Below, piece by piece: positions 20,690-29,274 of a stretch of 31,322 nucleotides of DNA (within the stretch, counting starts at the first letter, position 1; the number at the start of each line of letters is the position of its first letter). The position numbers were made by a program, and so were the translations under genes. This stretch comes from a bacterium (GTDB lineage: Bacteria > Cyanobacteriota > Vampirovibrionia > Gastranaerophilales > Gastranaerophilaceae), in assembly GCA_017477685.1 (NCBI GenBank), contig JAFUUT010000207.1, forward strand, positions 1 to 31,322. Direction: 5' to 3'. The notes under the pieces are model-generated. The model made no database searches, was not told where the DNA came from, and saw only the letters and a program-made list of their open reading frames with translations.

Positions 20690-22048
20690 TTGTTTGAAAA
20701 ATTTACTGAAAAAGCGTTAAATGTAATTCTTGAAGCGCAGAATATTGCAATTTATGACCAAAGTGACAAGGTTTTATCCGAGCATTTGCTTTTGGCTCTT
20801 GTAAAAGAAACGAAAGGATTTTGTGCAAAGATATTCAGTTCTTCCCATATCACTTATGATGCGCTGGCAAAAGAGATTTATATGACGCTGGATATTGAAG
20901 AGTCCGATTTAAACTCGGCTATTCCTTTCAGTGAAGATTTCAAACGTATTCTAAAAAGAACAATGGATTTGGTTGACGAATCGGGAAATTCTACTGTTCA
21001 TTATGAACATTTGGTTCTTGCCGCAATAAATGACAAGCATTCCAAAATTTCTCAGTATCTTGAAAATTTAGGTTTTGATATTGACAAGTCCCGTCCATTG
21101 ATAGAAAAACTTGTTCAAAGAAAAGTTAAGAACGATTTTCATCCTGAAAATGATGATAATAAAGAACCGGAGATTAATCTTACGCAGGAAACGGATTCTC
21201 TGTTTGATAATCCGGAATCTTCAAAGGTTTTTGAGCGTGCAGTTTCAAAATTGTCCACTTCTGACTATGAAATTTTAGGAACAGAGCAAATCATATCTTC
21301 AATATTGGAAGATAAAGATTCCTCTTTGACAAAAATTCTCGCGCAATTCGGAATTACAGAGGAGGGATTTGATGAAAAACTCTCAAAAGTCCAATCCCGC
21401 AGTGCGGAGTATGAAGGACGACAGATAGTTTTTACTCCGAATGCTTTTATTGCAATGAGTCTTGCGCAGCAAACAGCAAAAGAACTTGGTTCATCGGAAG
21501 TCTTGCCTGAACATATGATTTTAGGTCTTTTGAAATCTAAAAAGGGTGTAGCCTATAATATTTTGAAAGAATTCAAGATTAATGATGATGATTTGGCTCA
21601 TACAATTATAAAACCGATTGAAAAAGAAATGCCTGAAACACTGACAGTTTTGCGTCTTGCAAAGCAAGAAGCACGCAGAATGGGAAAAAGTGTTGTCGGA
21701 ACAGAGATGTTTTTACTTGGCATAATAGGGGAAGCTACCGGAGTAGGCGCTCAAGTTTTAAAAGGACTGGAGATAAATATAAAAGATGCGCGTCTGATTG
21801 TTGAACAAATGATTGGTTTTGGAAATGATTATTTTGATAGTGAAATGTCATTTACAAAACGTGCAAAAAGGGTTCTTGAAACGGCTTGGGATTATGCCAA
21901 AAAAGCCAACAAAACCAAAATCAGTTCATCTGATTTGTTATGGGCAATCACGACAGAGCCTGATTCTACTGCAATGCAGGTATTGGAACAGCTGGGTACC
22001 GACGTATTGGAAATCCGGGAAGGGGTTAAAAAGTACTTAGCTAAATAG
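20690..22048 (+). CDS. Clp-N repeat protein without an ATPase domain
   Basis: 452-aa protein made of six Clp_N-type helical repeats, that is three double Clp-N domains: about 2-66 and 79-143, 176-236 and 247-310, 315-376 and 387-450. Typical patterns include FTEKALNVILEAQNIA, VLSEHLLLALVKE, VLPEHMILGLLKSKKG and VVGTEMFLLGIIGE. Repeat 3 is the most diverged. There is no Walker A or B motif anywhere, so this is not ClpC, ClpB or ClpA. Clp-N domains bind substrates and adaptors; ATPase-less versions such as plant ClpT are known accessory proteins. Starts with TTG, preceded by GAGG. Last gene of the operon led by a free-standing ClpX-type zinc finger. Confidence 0.9.
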   Translation: MFEKFTEKALNVILEAQNIAIYDQSDKVLSEHLLLALVKETKGFCAKIFSSSHITYDALAKEIYMTLDIEESDLNSAIPFSEDFKRILKRTMDLVDESGNSTVHYEHLVLAAINDKHSKISQYLENLGFDIDKSRPLIEKLVQRKVKNDFHPENDDNKEPEINLTQETDSLFDNPESSKVFERAVSKLSTSDYEILGTEQIISSILEDKDSSLTKILAQFGITEEGFDEKLSKVQSRSAEYEGRQIVFTPNAFIAMSLAQQTAKELGSSEVLPEHMILGLLKSKKGVAYNILKEFKINDDDLAHTIIKPIEKEMPETLTVLRLAKQEARRMGKSVVGTEMFLLGIIGEATGVGAQVLKGLEINIKDARLIVEQMIGFGNDYFDSEMSFTKRAKRVLETAWDYAKKANKTKISSSDLLWAITTEPDSTAMQVLEQLGTDVLEIREGVKKYLAK

Positions 22049-22077
22049 TTTTTATATACTAAGGTCTGCCCTGCATT

Positions 22078-22296
22078 TTAAACATACGGCTTTGTTCTTA
22101 CAAATTTTAGGTCGTAACCGAGGATTTGTCCGATTAATTTTGCTTCTTCATATTTTAATGTCTTGCGAGATAATTTTTGAGAGAGGTTAGAGCGTGTGTA
22201 ATTATGTCCAGAAATTCTAGTCATTTCTTTTGCCACAAAAGTTATTGTAGTTTCGTTTTCAGTAAGTAATAGCTTTATATCTTTTCTTACGCTCAT
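22078..22296 (-). CDS. Small HTH (Cro/XRE-like) regulator
   Basis: 72 aa, about one helix-turn-helix domain: helices from SVRKDIKLLLTENETTITFVAKEM, a turn, then NYTRSNLSQKLSRKTLKYEEAKLIGQILGYDLKFV. It resembles short phage- or conjugative-element-type regulators; identity rests on this pattern. I start it at 22296 because AGGAGG lies 4 nt before that ATG; a longer frame to 22323 has no site. Convergent with the Clp-N gene (29 bp) and divergent from the HAD-like gene, with a palindrome between. Confidence 0.75.
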   Translation of the reverse strand: MSVRKDIKLLLTENETTITFVAKEMTRISGHNYTRSNLSQKLSRKTLKYEEAKLIGQILGYDLKFVRTKPYV

Positions 22297-22385
22297 TTTT
22301 CCTCCTACAACATATTGACACATTTAAACTTTTTTGATAATAGTCGTAATTATATAGGAACGAACGTAAAATATTTATGACGAAA

Positions 22386-22395
22386 TTGTATACAA
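22386..22395. promoter_or_regulatory. Perfect 10-bp palindrome, possible operator
   Basis: TTGTATACAA, 22 bp before the start of the HAD-like gene and in the gap shared with the divergent HTH gene. A plausible target for the neighbouring regulator, but a single short site is weak evidence. Confidence 0.32.
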
Positions 22396-22417
22396 AATTA
22401 CATATTAAGGAATATTT

Positions 22418-22753
22418 ATGAGATATAAACCAATTATACAAATTGATTTGGATGGGGTTTTGAACACGTATAACGGGGATTATGATAAGGATTTTATTCA
22501 TCCTGTAAAAGAGGGTGCAAAAGATTTTTTAGAAAAAATGTATGCAAAATACAAATTGGTTTTGTTTTCTGCAAGGGATACCGAAATGACAGCAAAATGG
22601 CTGCGGGATAACGGAATACGAGAGTATTTTTCCGATATAACAAATGTTAAGACAAATGCTTATTTAACTGTCGATGACAGGTGTGTATGTTTTAGAGGTG
22701 ATTATGAGTCTTTAATTTGTGATATAGATAACTTCAAAGTTTGGTATAAATAA
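22418..22753 (+). CDS. HAD-superfamily-like small hydrolase
   Basis: 111 aa. Motif I is IDLDGVLNTY (DxDG with the nucleophile Asp), motif II FSARD, and after a Lys the C-terminal VDDR that would give the metal-binding acids. Short cap-less HAD proteins of this size occur in phages and bacteria, some related to polynucleotide or deoxyribonucleotide phosphatases; substrate is unknown. Start at 22418 with AAGGA. Followed 31 bp later by tilS. Confidence 0.78.
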   Translation: MRYKPIIQIDLDGVLNTYNGDYDKDFIHPVKEGAKDFLEKMYAKYKLVLFSARDTEMTAKWLRDNGIREYFSDITNVKTNAYLTVDDRCVCFRGDYESLICDIDNFKVWYK

Positions 22754-22784
22754 TGATATTCGTGATAAAATTTTATTATCAATT

Positions 22785-24131
22785 ATGAATAAAATTCATC
22801 AGATAATAAAATCTTTTCTTGTTGATTACAATCTGAATAATCCGGATTTAGTTTATCTTGTTGCGTTTTCCGGCGGGTATGATTCTATGTGTCTTTTGGA
22901 TTCTTTAAAAAAGGTTTGCCCTGATAATAAAATCATTGCGCTTCACCTAAATCACAACTGGCGCGGGGAAGAAAGCGACAGTGAGGAACAAAATTGTGCC
23001 GATTTTTGTAAAAAAATCGGGGTTGAATTTTATAGTGAAAAATTAAGTTCGGATGTTCCTAAAAATGAAACTGCCGCACGTGATGCCCGTTATGAATTTT
23101 TCTATAAGTGCGCAAAAAAGTACAATTCAAATATTATATTTACTGCTCATAATAAAAATGACAATGCCGAAACATTAATATTTAGAATTTGTCATGGTAC
23201 GGGTGTAAACGGACTTCGAGGAATTTCGCCTAAAAGAGATATTTTTTACAGACCGATTTTGGGTATTGAAAGAAAAGATATTGAAGACTATTGCAGAATA
23301 AATAATTTATCTCCGAATTATGATTCCTCAAATGATGATAATATTCACAAAAGGAATTTAATTCGTTCTGAAATTTTACCTTTAATAAAAAAAGAATTGA
23401 ATGAGAATATTCTTGAAGCGTTAAATTCCTTATCTGTTGTTGCAGCGGAAGAAACTGAGATAGTTAAAGAATATATATCAAAAATCAGGGAGAAAATATG
23501 TTTTGAAAAGTCAAAATATAAAACAAAAGATTTTTTACAGTTGTCAGAAAGTGTTCAAAAGCGTGTTATCTACGAAATTATGACTCCATTAATCCCTGAA
23601 AATTATGATAGAGAACGTTTACTGATTTTATGGAATTTTATTAAAGATAACTGCAATTTAAAATCCGGAAAAACTATTTCTGTTACAAAAGGTTATTTGC
23701 TTTTTGTAAATGATAAGTTTTTTGAAATTATTTCTGATAATGTCAAAGAGGAAGTATCTATTAATATAAAAAGTGCAGGAGAATATCGTTATGGAGGATT
23801 TAGTTTCAATATTTTCGAATGTAATTCAAACACTGATAAATGTGCTGGCATTTCTGGCGGGTCTGTTTTCGTGGATTTGTCCGATGTAGATTTTGATTTT
23901 GTGTTGAGAACAAGACAAGACGGAGATATAATTCAACCTTTTGGAATGTCAGGACATCAAAAATTAAAAAAATATCTAAATGCTAAAAAAATTCCTAATC
24001 ATCAAAAAGACAAATTATTATTTTTGGCTCAAGGTAAAGAAATTTTGTGGTCTGAAATTGGTATGAGTGAGAAAATTCGTGTAAAAACAAGACCTACACA
24101 TGTGATTATAATAAAGAAAGAAGGTATATAA
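22785..24131 (+). CDS. tilS: tRNA(Ile)-lysidine synthase
   Basis: TilS (448 aa) converts C34 of the CAU-anticodon isoleucine tRNA to lysidine so that it reads AUA, essential in an AT-rich genome like this one. The PP-loop SGGYDS is at residues 29-34, LHLNHNWRGEES follows, FTAHNKNDNAETLIFR is the second nucleotide-binding patch, and the C-terminal TilS domain includes GHQKLKKYLNAKKIPNHQKDK. Full length. The ATG has no Shine-Dalgarno match. Its stop overlaps the hpt start (TAATG). Confidence 0.95.
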   Translation: MNKIHQIIKSFLVDYNLNNPDLVYLVAFSGGYDSMCLLDSLKKVCPDNKIIALHLNHNWRGEESDSEEQNCADFCKKIGVEFYSEKLSSDVPKNETAARDARYEFFYKCAKKYNSNIIFTAHNKNDNAETLIFRICHGTGVNGLRGISPKRDIFYRPILGIERKDIEDYCRINNLSPNYDSSNDDNIHKRNLIRSEILPLIKKELNENILEALNSLSVVAAEETEIVKEYISKIREKICFEKSKYKTKDFLQLSESVQKRVIYEIMTPLIPENYDRERLLILWNFIKDNCNLKSGKTISVTKGYLLFVNDKFFEIISDNVKEEVSINIKSAGEYRYGGFSFNIFECNSNTDKCAGISGGSVFVDLSDVDFDFVLRTRQDGDIIQPFGMSGHQKLKKYLNAKKIPNHQKDKLLFLAQGKEILWSEIGMSEKIRVKTRPTHVIIIKKEGI

Positions 24132-24655
24132 TGACTATGAACTTGAAAGTTCTTTATAGTGAAGCAGAAATTCAAAATAAAATTAAGGAGCTTGCTTCTA
24201 AAATGAATGCTCTGTATAACGGTGAAGAGGTTACGGTTATATGTGTGTTAAAGGGTGCTGTTATGTTTGCAACAGACTTGGTCAAGTTTCTTGATATGCC
24301 CGTGCAAATGGAATTTATCAGACTTTCAAGCTACGGTTCATCTTTAACTACTTCAGGGAAAGTTAATGCTGTAGATATTAAACTTCCTGATTTGAATAAT
24401 AAAAATGTTTTGATTGTTGAAGATATTGTTGATACAGGACTTACCGCAAAATTTTTAATTGATTTTATGAATATGAATTTTCATGTTAAATCATTAAAAT
24501 TCTGCTCTCTTTTAGATAAAAAAATTACGAGAAAAGTTGATATAGAACCTGATTTTTACGGATTTGAAGTAGACGACAAATTTGTTGTTGGATATGGTCT
24601 TGATTATGACGGCTATTACAGGAATTTGCCGTATATAGGTTATAAAGAAAATTAG
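24131..24655 (+). CDS. hpt: Hypoxanthine phosphoribosyltransferase
   Basis: 174 aa, salvages hypoxanthine or guanine with PRPP. The PRPP-binding loop VLIVEDIVDTGLT is complete; SSYGSS and the C-terminal FVVGYGLDYDGYYRNLPYIG match the HPRT group. The start overlaps the tilS stop by one base, giving coupling. The tilS-hpt order is common across Firmicutes and beyond, usually followed by ftsH, which is not here. Confidence 0.95.
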   Translation: MTMNLKVLYSEAEIQNKIKELASKMNALYNGEEVTVICVLKGAVMFATDLVKFLDMPVQMEFIRLSSYGSSLTTSGKVNAVDIKLPDLNNKNVLIVEDIVDTGLTAKFLIDFMNMNFHVKSLKFCSLLDKKITRKVDIEPDFYGFEVDDKFVVGYGLDYDGYYRNLPYIGYKEN

Positions 24656-24704
24656 CATTATACGAAGTTTTATGGTAATATTTGACTATATTGGAGTAAA
24701 AAAA

Positions 24705-25301
24705 ATGACTACAACACAAACAGAAACAGTAAAATTTGACCCCGGATATGCTCAGCATACAACTATATTGTCAATAAGTTTGGAATATATTTATTCTTCA
24801 TTAAATTCGTATAAAAATTTCGGGCAGAAAAAAGCAAAATTCAAAATGCTTTATCCGCAAATTAAAAGAATGGTGGATAATAATGTCGGTTTTTGTTTGG
24901 GAAGTCTTTTGTGGGCTGTTTATATCAAATCATTGGGGGATATAAAAATAGAAGGCAATCCTTGTTTTGGGGACACATATGACAAAGAGGAAACTTGTTC
25001 TGAGGTAGATTTTTCAATTGAATACTATGAGCAATTGAAAAAAGATGCAAAATATTATCTCGGTCAAGATTATCAAATTAATCCTTTGCATATTACAATA
25101 TTGAATTTGTATAAGGAATTCCTTACAGAAAATATGAATTTTGTTAATACTAAAACAACAAATGATGTCAAACTTCCTGAAAAATTTAAGATGCCGTCAA
25201 AGGATGAACTTTTGGCAATTTATTCAAAAATAAATGAGGTAATTCAATCCGGCAATCTTCTTGATTTAGCAGATGTCTTTAGTTTTGTTTATGAAGGATA
25301 G
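24705..25301 (+). CDS. Conserved-looking protein of unknown function
   Basis: 198 aa, no signal peptide, no membrane segment and no motif I can name. Mostly helical by composition, with a long helix-rich first half (HTTILSISLEYIYSSL, KMLYPQIKRMVDNN), a hydrophobic patch GFCLGSLLWAVYI, an acidic middle, and a C-terminus ending DVFSFVYEG. Start at 24705 because GGAG stands 8 nt before it; a start at 24672 lacks a site. One base separates its stop from the nagZ start, so it is translated with nagZ. Confidence 0.78.
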   Translation: MTTTQTETVKFDPGYAQHTTILSISLEYIYSSLNSYKNFGQKKAKFKMLYPQIKRMVDNNVGFCLGSLLWAVYIKSLGDIKIEGNPCFGDTYDKEETCSEVDFSIEYYEQLKKDAKYYLGQDYQINPLHITILNLYKEFLTENMNFVNTKTTNDVKLPEKFKMPSKDELLAIYSKINEVIQSGNLLDLADVFSFVYEG

Positions 25302-25302
25302 T

Positions 25303-26274
25303 ATGGCTGATTTGAAAACAAAATTATATCAAATGTTTATACTCGGGCTTGAAGGAGGGGAGTATAAAAAAGTGCTTTCGAACGGTCTTGGCGGGGTTAT
25401 ATTTTTTACTAAAGATATTCAAAATGTTGAACAGTTCAAATCTCTTATTTCACAAATAAAAAATATTAGTTTGATTTCTCCGTTTTTATCAATCGATCAA
25501 GAAGGCGGGCGAGTCGAAAGAACTGAAAATATTCACAATGGTAAAAAATATTTATCCGCTAAATATGCTTTTGAAAAAGGAGAAGATTTTCTTGCCTTGC
25601 AAACTGATACAATGGCAGCGGAATTGAAAGATTACGGCATAAATTTGAATTTTGCGCCATGTATTGATACAAATACCAATCCAAATAACCCGATAATAGG
25701 TGAAAGAGCATATTCTTCAAATCCTGATGAAGTTATTATTGCAGAGAATATTGTGTCAGGTATTTATCGAAAGTATGGAATTATTCCTTGTATAAAACAT
25801 TACCCCGGGCATGGAGATGCAAATGCGGATAGTCATTTGACTCTGCCGGAGATAAATTTATCAATGAACGAGATGAAAGATATTCACATTAAGCCTTTTG
25901 AAGCTGCAATAAAAAACGGCGCAGATATGGTTATGGCGGCTCATCTTCACTGCATGTGTTTTGACAAAGAAGTTATTCCGACCTCTTTGAGTAAAAATGC
26001 TCTTTCATATTTGAGAAATGAATTAGGATTTGACGGGGTAATAATTTCTGATGATATGGTTATGAAAGGTGTTGCCGATTTTGGCGAAGTTGAAGCCTTT
26101 ATTATGGGTATAAAAGCAGGCTTAAATCTTTTTATTTACCGTAATTCCGACTCGAAAATAATTAATGTAATTGAAAAAATATACCAAATTGCATTAGAAA
26201 ATATTGAAATCAGATCAAGAATTGAAGATTCTTATGAGAGAATAATTAATCTAAAAGAAAAATTTTCGGTATAA
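25303..26274 (+). CDS. nagZ: Beta-N-acetylhexosaminidase, glycoside hydrolase family 3
   Basis: 323 aa, cytoplasmic (no signal peptide). GH3 NagZ features: IDQEGGRVER, NFAPCIDTNTNPNNPIIGER, KHYPGHGDANADSH with the catalytic His-Asp loop (about 165-178), and ISDDMVMKG with probable nucleophile Asp250. These enzymes remove GlcNAc from anhydro-muropeptides in cell-wall recycling. Start at 25303 with AAGGA 4 nt upstream, one base after the previous stop; a 10-codon longer frame would overlap the neighbour. A 10-bp AT-only inverted repeat (26272-26281 with 26286-26295) straddles the stop. Confidence 0.92.
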   Translation: MADLKTKLYQMFILGLEGGEYKKVLSNGLGGVIFFTKDIQNVEQFKSLISQIKNISLISPFLSIDQEGGRVERTENIHNGKKYLSAKYAFEKGEDFLALQTDTMAAELKDYGINLNFAPCIDTNTNPNNPIIGERAYSSNPDEVIIAENIVSGIYRKYGIIPCIKHYPGHGDANADSHLTLPEINLSMNEMKDIHIKPFEAAIKNGADMVMAAHLHCMCFDKEVIPTSLSKNALSYLRNELGFDGVIISDDMVMKGVADFGEVEAFIMGIKAGLNLFIYRNSDSKIINVIEKIYQIALENIEIRSRIEDSYERIINLKEKFSV

Positions 26275-26332
26275 ATATTTTTGTTAAAATATTTACCCAT
26301 TGTAAAGATATTAGCCCACTATAGCTTGTTTG

Positions 26333-26341
26333 TGCTATACT
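26333..26341 (+). promoter_or_regulatory. Extended -10 promoter of gyrA
   Basis: TGC directly before TATACT (26336-26341) makes an extended -10 element; no good -35 is present, which such promoters tolerate. The start would be near 26348, leaving a short leader with GGAGGG before the ATG. Confidence 0.5.
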
Positions 26342-26372
26342 TTTATTATTAGGATAGACTTGGAGGGAATAC

Positions 26373-28952
26373 ATGACTACTCAACAGAACATGTTTGGCG
26401 ACGGAAAAATTGTTCCGGTTAATATAAGAGAGGAAATGAAACGCTCATATATCGATTATGCGATGAGTGTAATTGTGGGACGTGCATTGCCTGATGTAAG
26501 AGACGGTTTAAAACCGGTTCACAGACGTATTTTATATTCTATGAACGAACTTGGTATGTATCCGGATAAACCGTTTAGAAAATGTGCAAGAATTGTCGGT
26601 GAAGTTCTTGGTAAATATCATCCGCATGGTGATAGTTCTGTATACGAAGCTTTGGTTCGTATGGCTCAAGACTTTTCTACAAGATATTTAATGGTTGACG
26701 GGCATGGAAACTTTGGTTCTGTTGATGGTGACGGTGCAGCCGCAATGAGGTACACTGAGGCTCGTATGCATAAAATTACTCAATCTATGCTTGCCGATAT
26801 AGATTGTGAAACCGTTGAATTCCAACCAAACTTTGACGGTTCGCTGCAAGAACCAACAGTTTTGCCGGTTAGATTACCAATGCTATTATTAAATGGTGTT
26901 TCCGGTATTGCCGTTGGTATGGCTACAAATATTCCTCCGCACAATCTTTGTGAAGTGGTAGATGGAACTATTGCATTGATTGATAATCCAAATATTACAA
27001 TCCCTGAACTTATGGGTTATATTAAAGGTCCTGATTTTCCTACCGCAGCTACAATTGTCGGTACAAGTGATATTAAACAAGCCTATGAAACAGGCAGAGG
27101 ATCTATTACGATGTCTGCTGTTTCAGGATTTGAAGAAATATCAGGCGGTGCAGGACGTCAATCCAGAACAGCAATTGTTGTTACCGAAATTCCATATCAG
27201 GTTAATAAAGCATTACTTATTGAAAAAATTGCCGATCTTGTTAAAGATGAAAAAATCAAAGGCATTTCTGATATTCGTGATGAGTCCGACCGTGAGGGTA
27301 TGAGAATTGTTATTGAATTGAAACGTGATGCTAAACCTGATGTTGTAAGAAATAATTTGTATAAGTTTACTCAACTTGAAACAACATTCGGTGTTAATAT
27401 GGTTGCTTTGTGCGGTCAACAGCCTCGTTTAATGAACTTGTACGAAGTTTTGAACGAATTTGTTGAACACAGAATTGAAATCGTAACAAGAAGAACAATA
27501 TTCTTCTTGAAGAAAGCAAAAGTCAGAGCTCATATTTTAGCAGGTTTAATTATTGCTTTGGGTTCAATTGATGAAGTAATCGAACTTATTAAAAAATCTA
27601 AAACGACAGATACTGCTCGTGAAGGTTTAATGAGCCGCTTTGGGCTTGATGCTGACCAAGCGAATGCAATTTTAGAAATGCAATTACGTCGTTTGACAGG
27701 TTTGGAACAAGACAAAGTTAAAGCTGAATATGATGAGTTATTAAAGAAAATTGATGAATATGAATCAATTCTGGCAAGCCGTCAAAAGATTTTGGATATA
27801 ATTAAAACAGAACTTCTTGAAGATAAGGAAAAATATGGTGATGAGAGAAAAACTCAAATTGTTCCTGAACGCGGAGAAGTTACGATTGAGGATTTGACTC
27901 CAAATACTCCAATGGCTGTATTTATTACTCATCAAGGATATTTGAAACGAATTCCTCTGGATACATTTGAACGCCAAAACCGTGCAACTCGCGGCAAATC
28001 AGGTATCAAAACAAAAGAGGACGATGATATTCAGCATTTCTTTACTGCGATGATGCATGACAAAGTATTGTTCTTCTCATCAAAAGGTACTGTTTATAGC
28101 TTGAATGTGTATGATTTCCCTGAAGGCGGAAGACAATCAAAAGGTTTACCGATAATAAATGTATTGCCGATAGATCAGGATGAAAAGATTACTGCGGTTG
28201 TACCTGTAAGCAATTTCTCACACGAGTTGAATTTGATTATGCTTACTAAAAAGGGAAATATTAAACGTATTGAGTTAGACAATTTCTCTAATATCAGACG
28301 AAACGGTATTATAGCAATCGGTCTTGACGAGGGCGACAGTTTGAATTGGGTAAAACTTGCCAAATCTATGGACGAAATTATTATCGGAACATCCTGCGGT
28401 ATGGCAATCAGATTCCCGATTAAAGACTTAAGACCGCTCGGACGAAGTGCAAAAGGTGTAATTTCCATGAAATTACGTTCCGGTGATGAAATTGTCGGAT
28501 GTGATATTATACCTCGTGATTATGATGCAGATTTGCTAGTTGTAACATCTGACGGATTTGGAAAGCGTACAAAACTTTCTGAATTCCGTGCTCAAAACAG
28601 AGGCGGTATCGGTTTAATTGCAACCAAGTTCAAGACTTCAGCATCCCGCCTTGTTGCATTAACTATTGTTGAAGATAGTGACGATATTATGCTTGTTACG
28701 GCAAATGGTGTTGTAACTCGTATAAATGCCGGTTCAATTTCACAACAAGGACGTCCTGCAACGGGTGTAAGAGCCCAAAACTTGAATGAGGGTGATAGTG
28801 TTGTTTCGGTTAACAAAATCTTGAATCCTGATGAGGATGATGTTACTATAAAATCTTCCGTATCAGCAGAAATTGGTGCACCGGAGCCTGAAACACAGCA
28901 AACAAGTTTACTTGATGATTCTTTAGAAGAAAATACCTCAAGTGAAGAATAA
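26373..28952 (+). CDS. gyrA: DNA gyrase subunit A
   Basis: GyrA (859 aa), the DNA-cleaving subunit of gyrase. The catalytic tyrosine is Tyr127 in AAMRYTEARM. The quinolone region reads KYHPHGDSSVYEAL: Ser88 (E. coli Ser83) is kept, and Glu92 stands for E. coli Asp87, a form also seen in sensitive species, so no resistance change is evident. The C-terminal beta-pinwheel begins with the GyrA box in the form QNRATRG, which departs from QRRGGRG but is, from memory, the usual cyanobacterial form. The tail is acidic. Strong ribosome binding site GGAGGG. gyrB is not adjacent. Confidence 0.97.
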   Translation: MTTQQNMFGDGKIVPVNIREEMKRSYIDYAMSVIVGRALPDVRDGLKPVHRRILYSMNELGMYPDKPFRKCARIVGEVLGKYHPHGDSSVYEALVRMAQDFSTRYLMVDGHGNFGSVDGDGAAAMRYTEARMHKITQSMLADIDCETVEFQPNFDGSLQEPTVLPVRLPMLLLNGVSGIAVGMATNIPPHNLCEVVDGTIALIDNPNITIPELMGYIKGPDFPTAATIVGTSDIKQAYETGRGSITMSAVSGFEEISGGAGRQSRTAIVVTEIPYQVNKALLIEKIADLVKDEKIKGISDIRDESDREGMRIVIELKRDAKPDVVRNNLYKFTQLETTFGVNMVALCGQQPRLMNLYEVLNEFVEHRIEIVTRRTIFFLKKAKVRAHILAGLIIALGSIDEVIELIKKSKTTDTAREGLMSRFGLDADQANAILEMQLRRLTGLEQDKVKAEYDELLKKIDEYESILASRQKILDIIKTELLEDKEKYGDERKTQIVPERGEVTIEDLTPNTPMAVFITHQGYLKRIPLDTFERQNRATRGKSGIKTKEDDDIQHFFTAMMHDKVLFFSSKGTVYSLNVYDFPEGGRQSKGLPIINVLPIDQDEKITAVVPVSNFSHELNLIMLTKKGNIKRIELDNFSNIRRNGIIAIGLDEGDSLNWVKLAKSMDEIIIGTSCGMAIRFPIKDLRPLGRSAKGVISMKLRSGDEIVGCDIIPRDYDADLLVVTSDGFGKRTKLSEFRAQNRGGIGLIATKFKTSASRLVALTIVEDSDDIMLVTANGVVTRINAGSISQQGRPATGVRAQNLNEGDSVVSVNKILNPDEDDVTIKSSVSAEIGAPEPETQQTSLLDDSLEENTSSEE

Positions 28953-28974
28953 TTATAAGAAGGAGAAAAATAAA

Positions 28975-29211
28975 ATGGCAGATGCAAAAATTTTAGCAAC
29001 GATTGAGCGTTCTGAAACAGAACAGCTACAAATTTCACTTAGTGAATATAAAGGTACAAGTTATCTTAATATGAGAATATTTTTCACAAATGATGGCGGA
29101 GCAACATGGATTCCGACTAAAAAAGGCGTAACATTCACTGCCGATCAATTGGATATTCTGACAGAAGCAATTGAAGAAGCAAAGCAAGAATTTATGGCTG
29201 AAGCTGAATAA
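28975..29211 (+). CDS. PC4/YdbC-like ssDNA-binding protein
   Basis: 78-aa protein of the transcriptional coactivator p15 (PC4) family: strand-rich first half ending SLSEYKGTSYLNMRIFF, GGATWIPTKKGVTFTADQ in the middle, and a C-terminal helix LDILTEAIEEAKQEF. Bacterial relatives such as YdbC bind single-stranded DNA as dimers. Start at 28975 is preceded by AAGGAG at 9 nt; a longer frame would run into gyrA. It lies 22 bp after gyrA and shares its terminator, suggesting a role tied to DNA topology or transcription. Confidence 0.88.
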   Translation: MADAKILATIERSETEQLQISLSEYKGTSYLNMRIFFTNDGGATWIPTKKGVTFTADQLDILTEAIEEAKQEFMAEAE

Positions 29212-29227
29212 GTAAATTTTGTCAAAT

Positions 29228-29259
29228 AAAAAAGACCGACTGAAATGTCGGTCTTTTTT
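29228..29259. terminator. Strong bidirectional terminator after gyrA and the PC4-like gene
   Basis: Perfect 13-bp stem (29228-29240 with 29247-29259) with A-run on one side, T-run on the other and a TGAAAT loop. It serves the plus-strand gyrA operon and the convergent minus-strand gene at 29275. Confidence 0.93.
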
Positions 29260-29274
29260 ATTTGATTAGATGTG

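Noticed and set aside
20690..22048. Truncated ClpC or a ClpC pseudogene
   Set aside because: Six repeats fill the whole length, the frame is intact with its own start and stop, and no remnant of an ATPase domain follows.
26373..28952. ParC (topoisomerase IV) instead of GyrA because of the non-canonical box
   Set aside because: The box is degenerate but in place, and the rest of the pinwheel fits the cyanobacterial GyrA pattern as I remember it.
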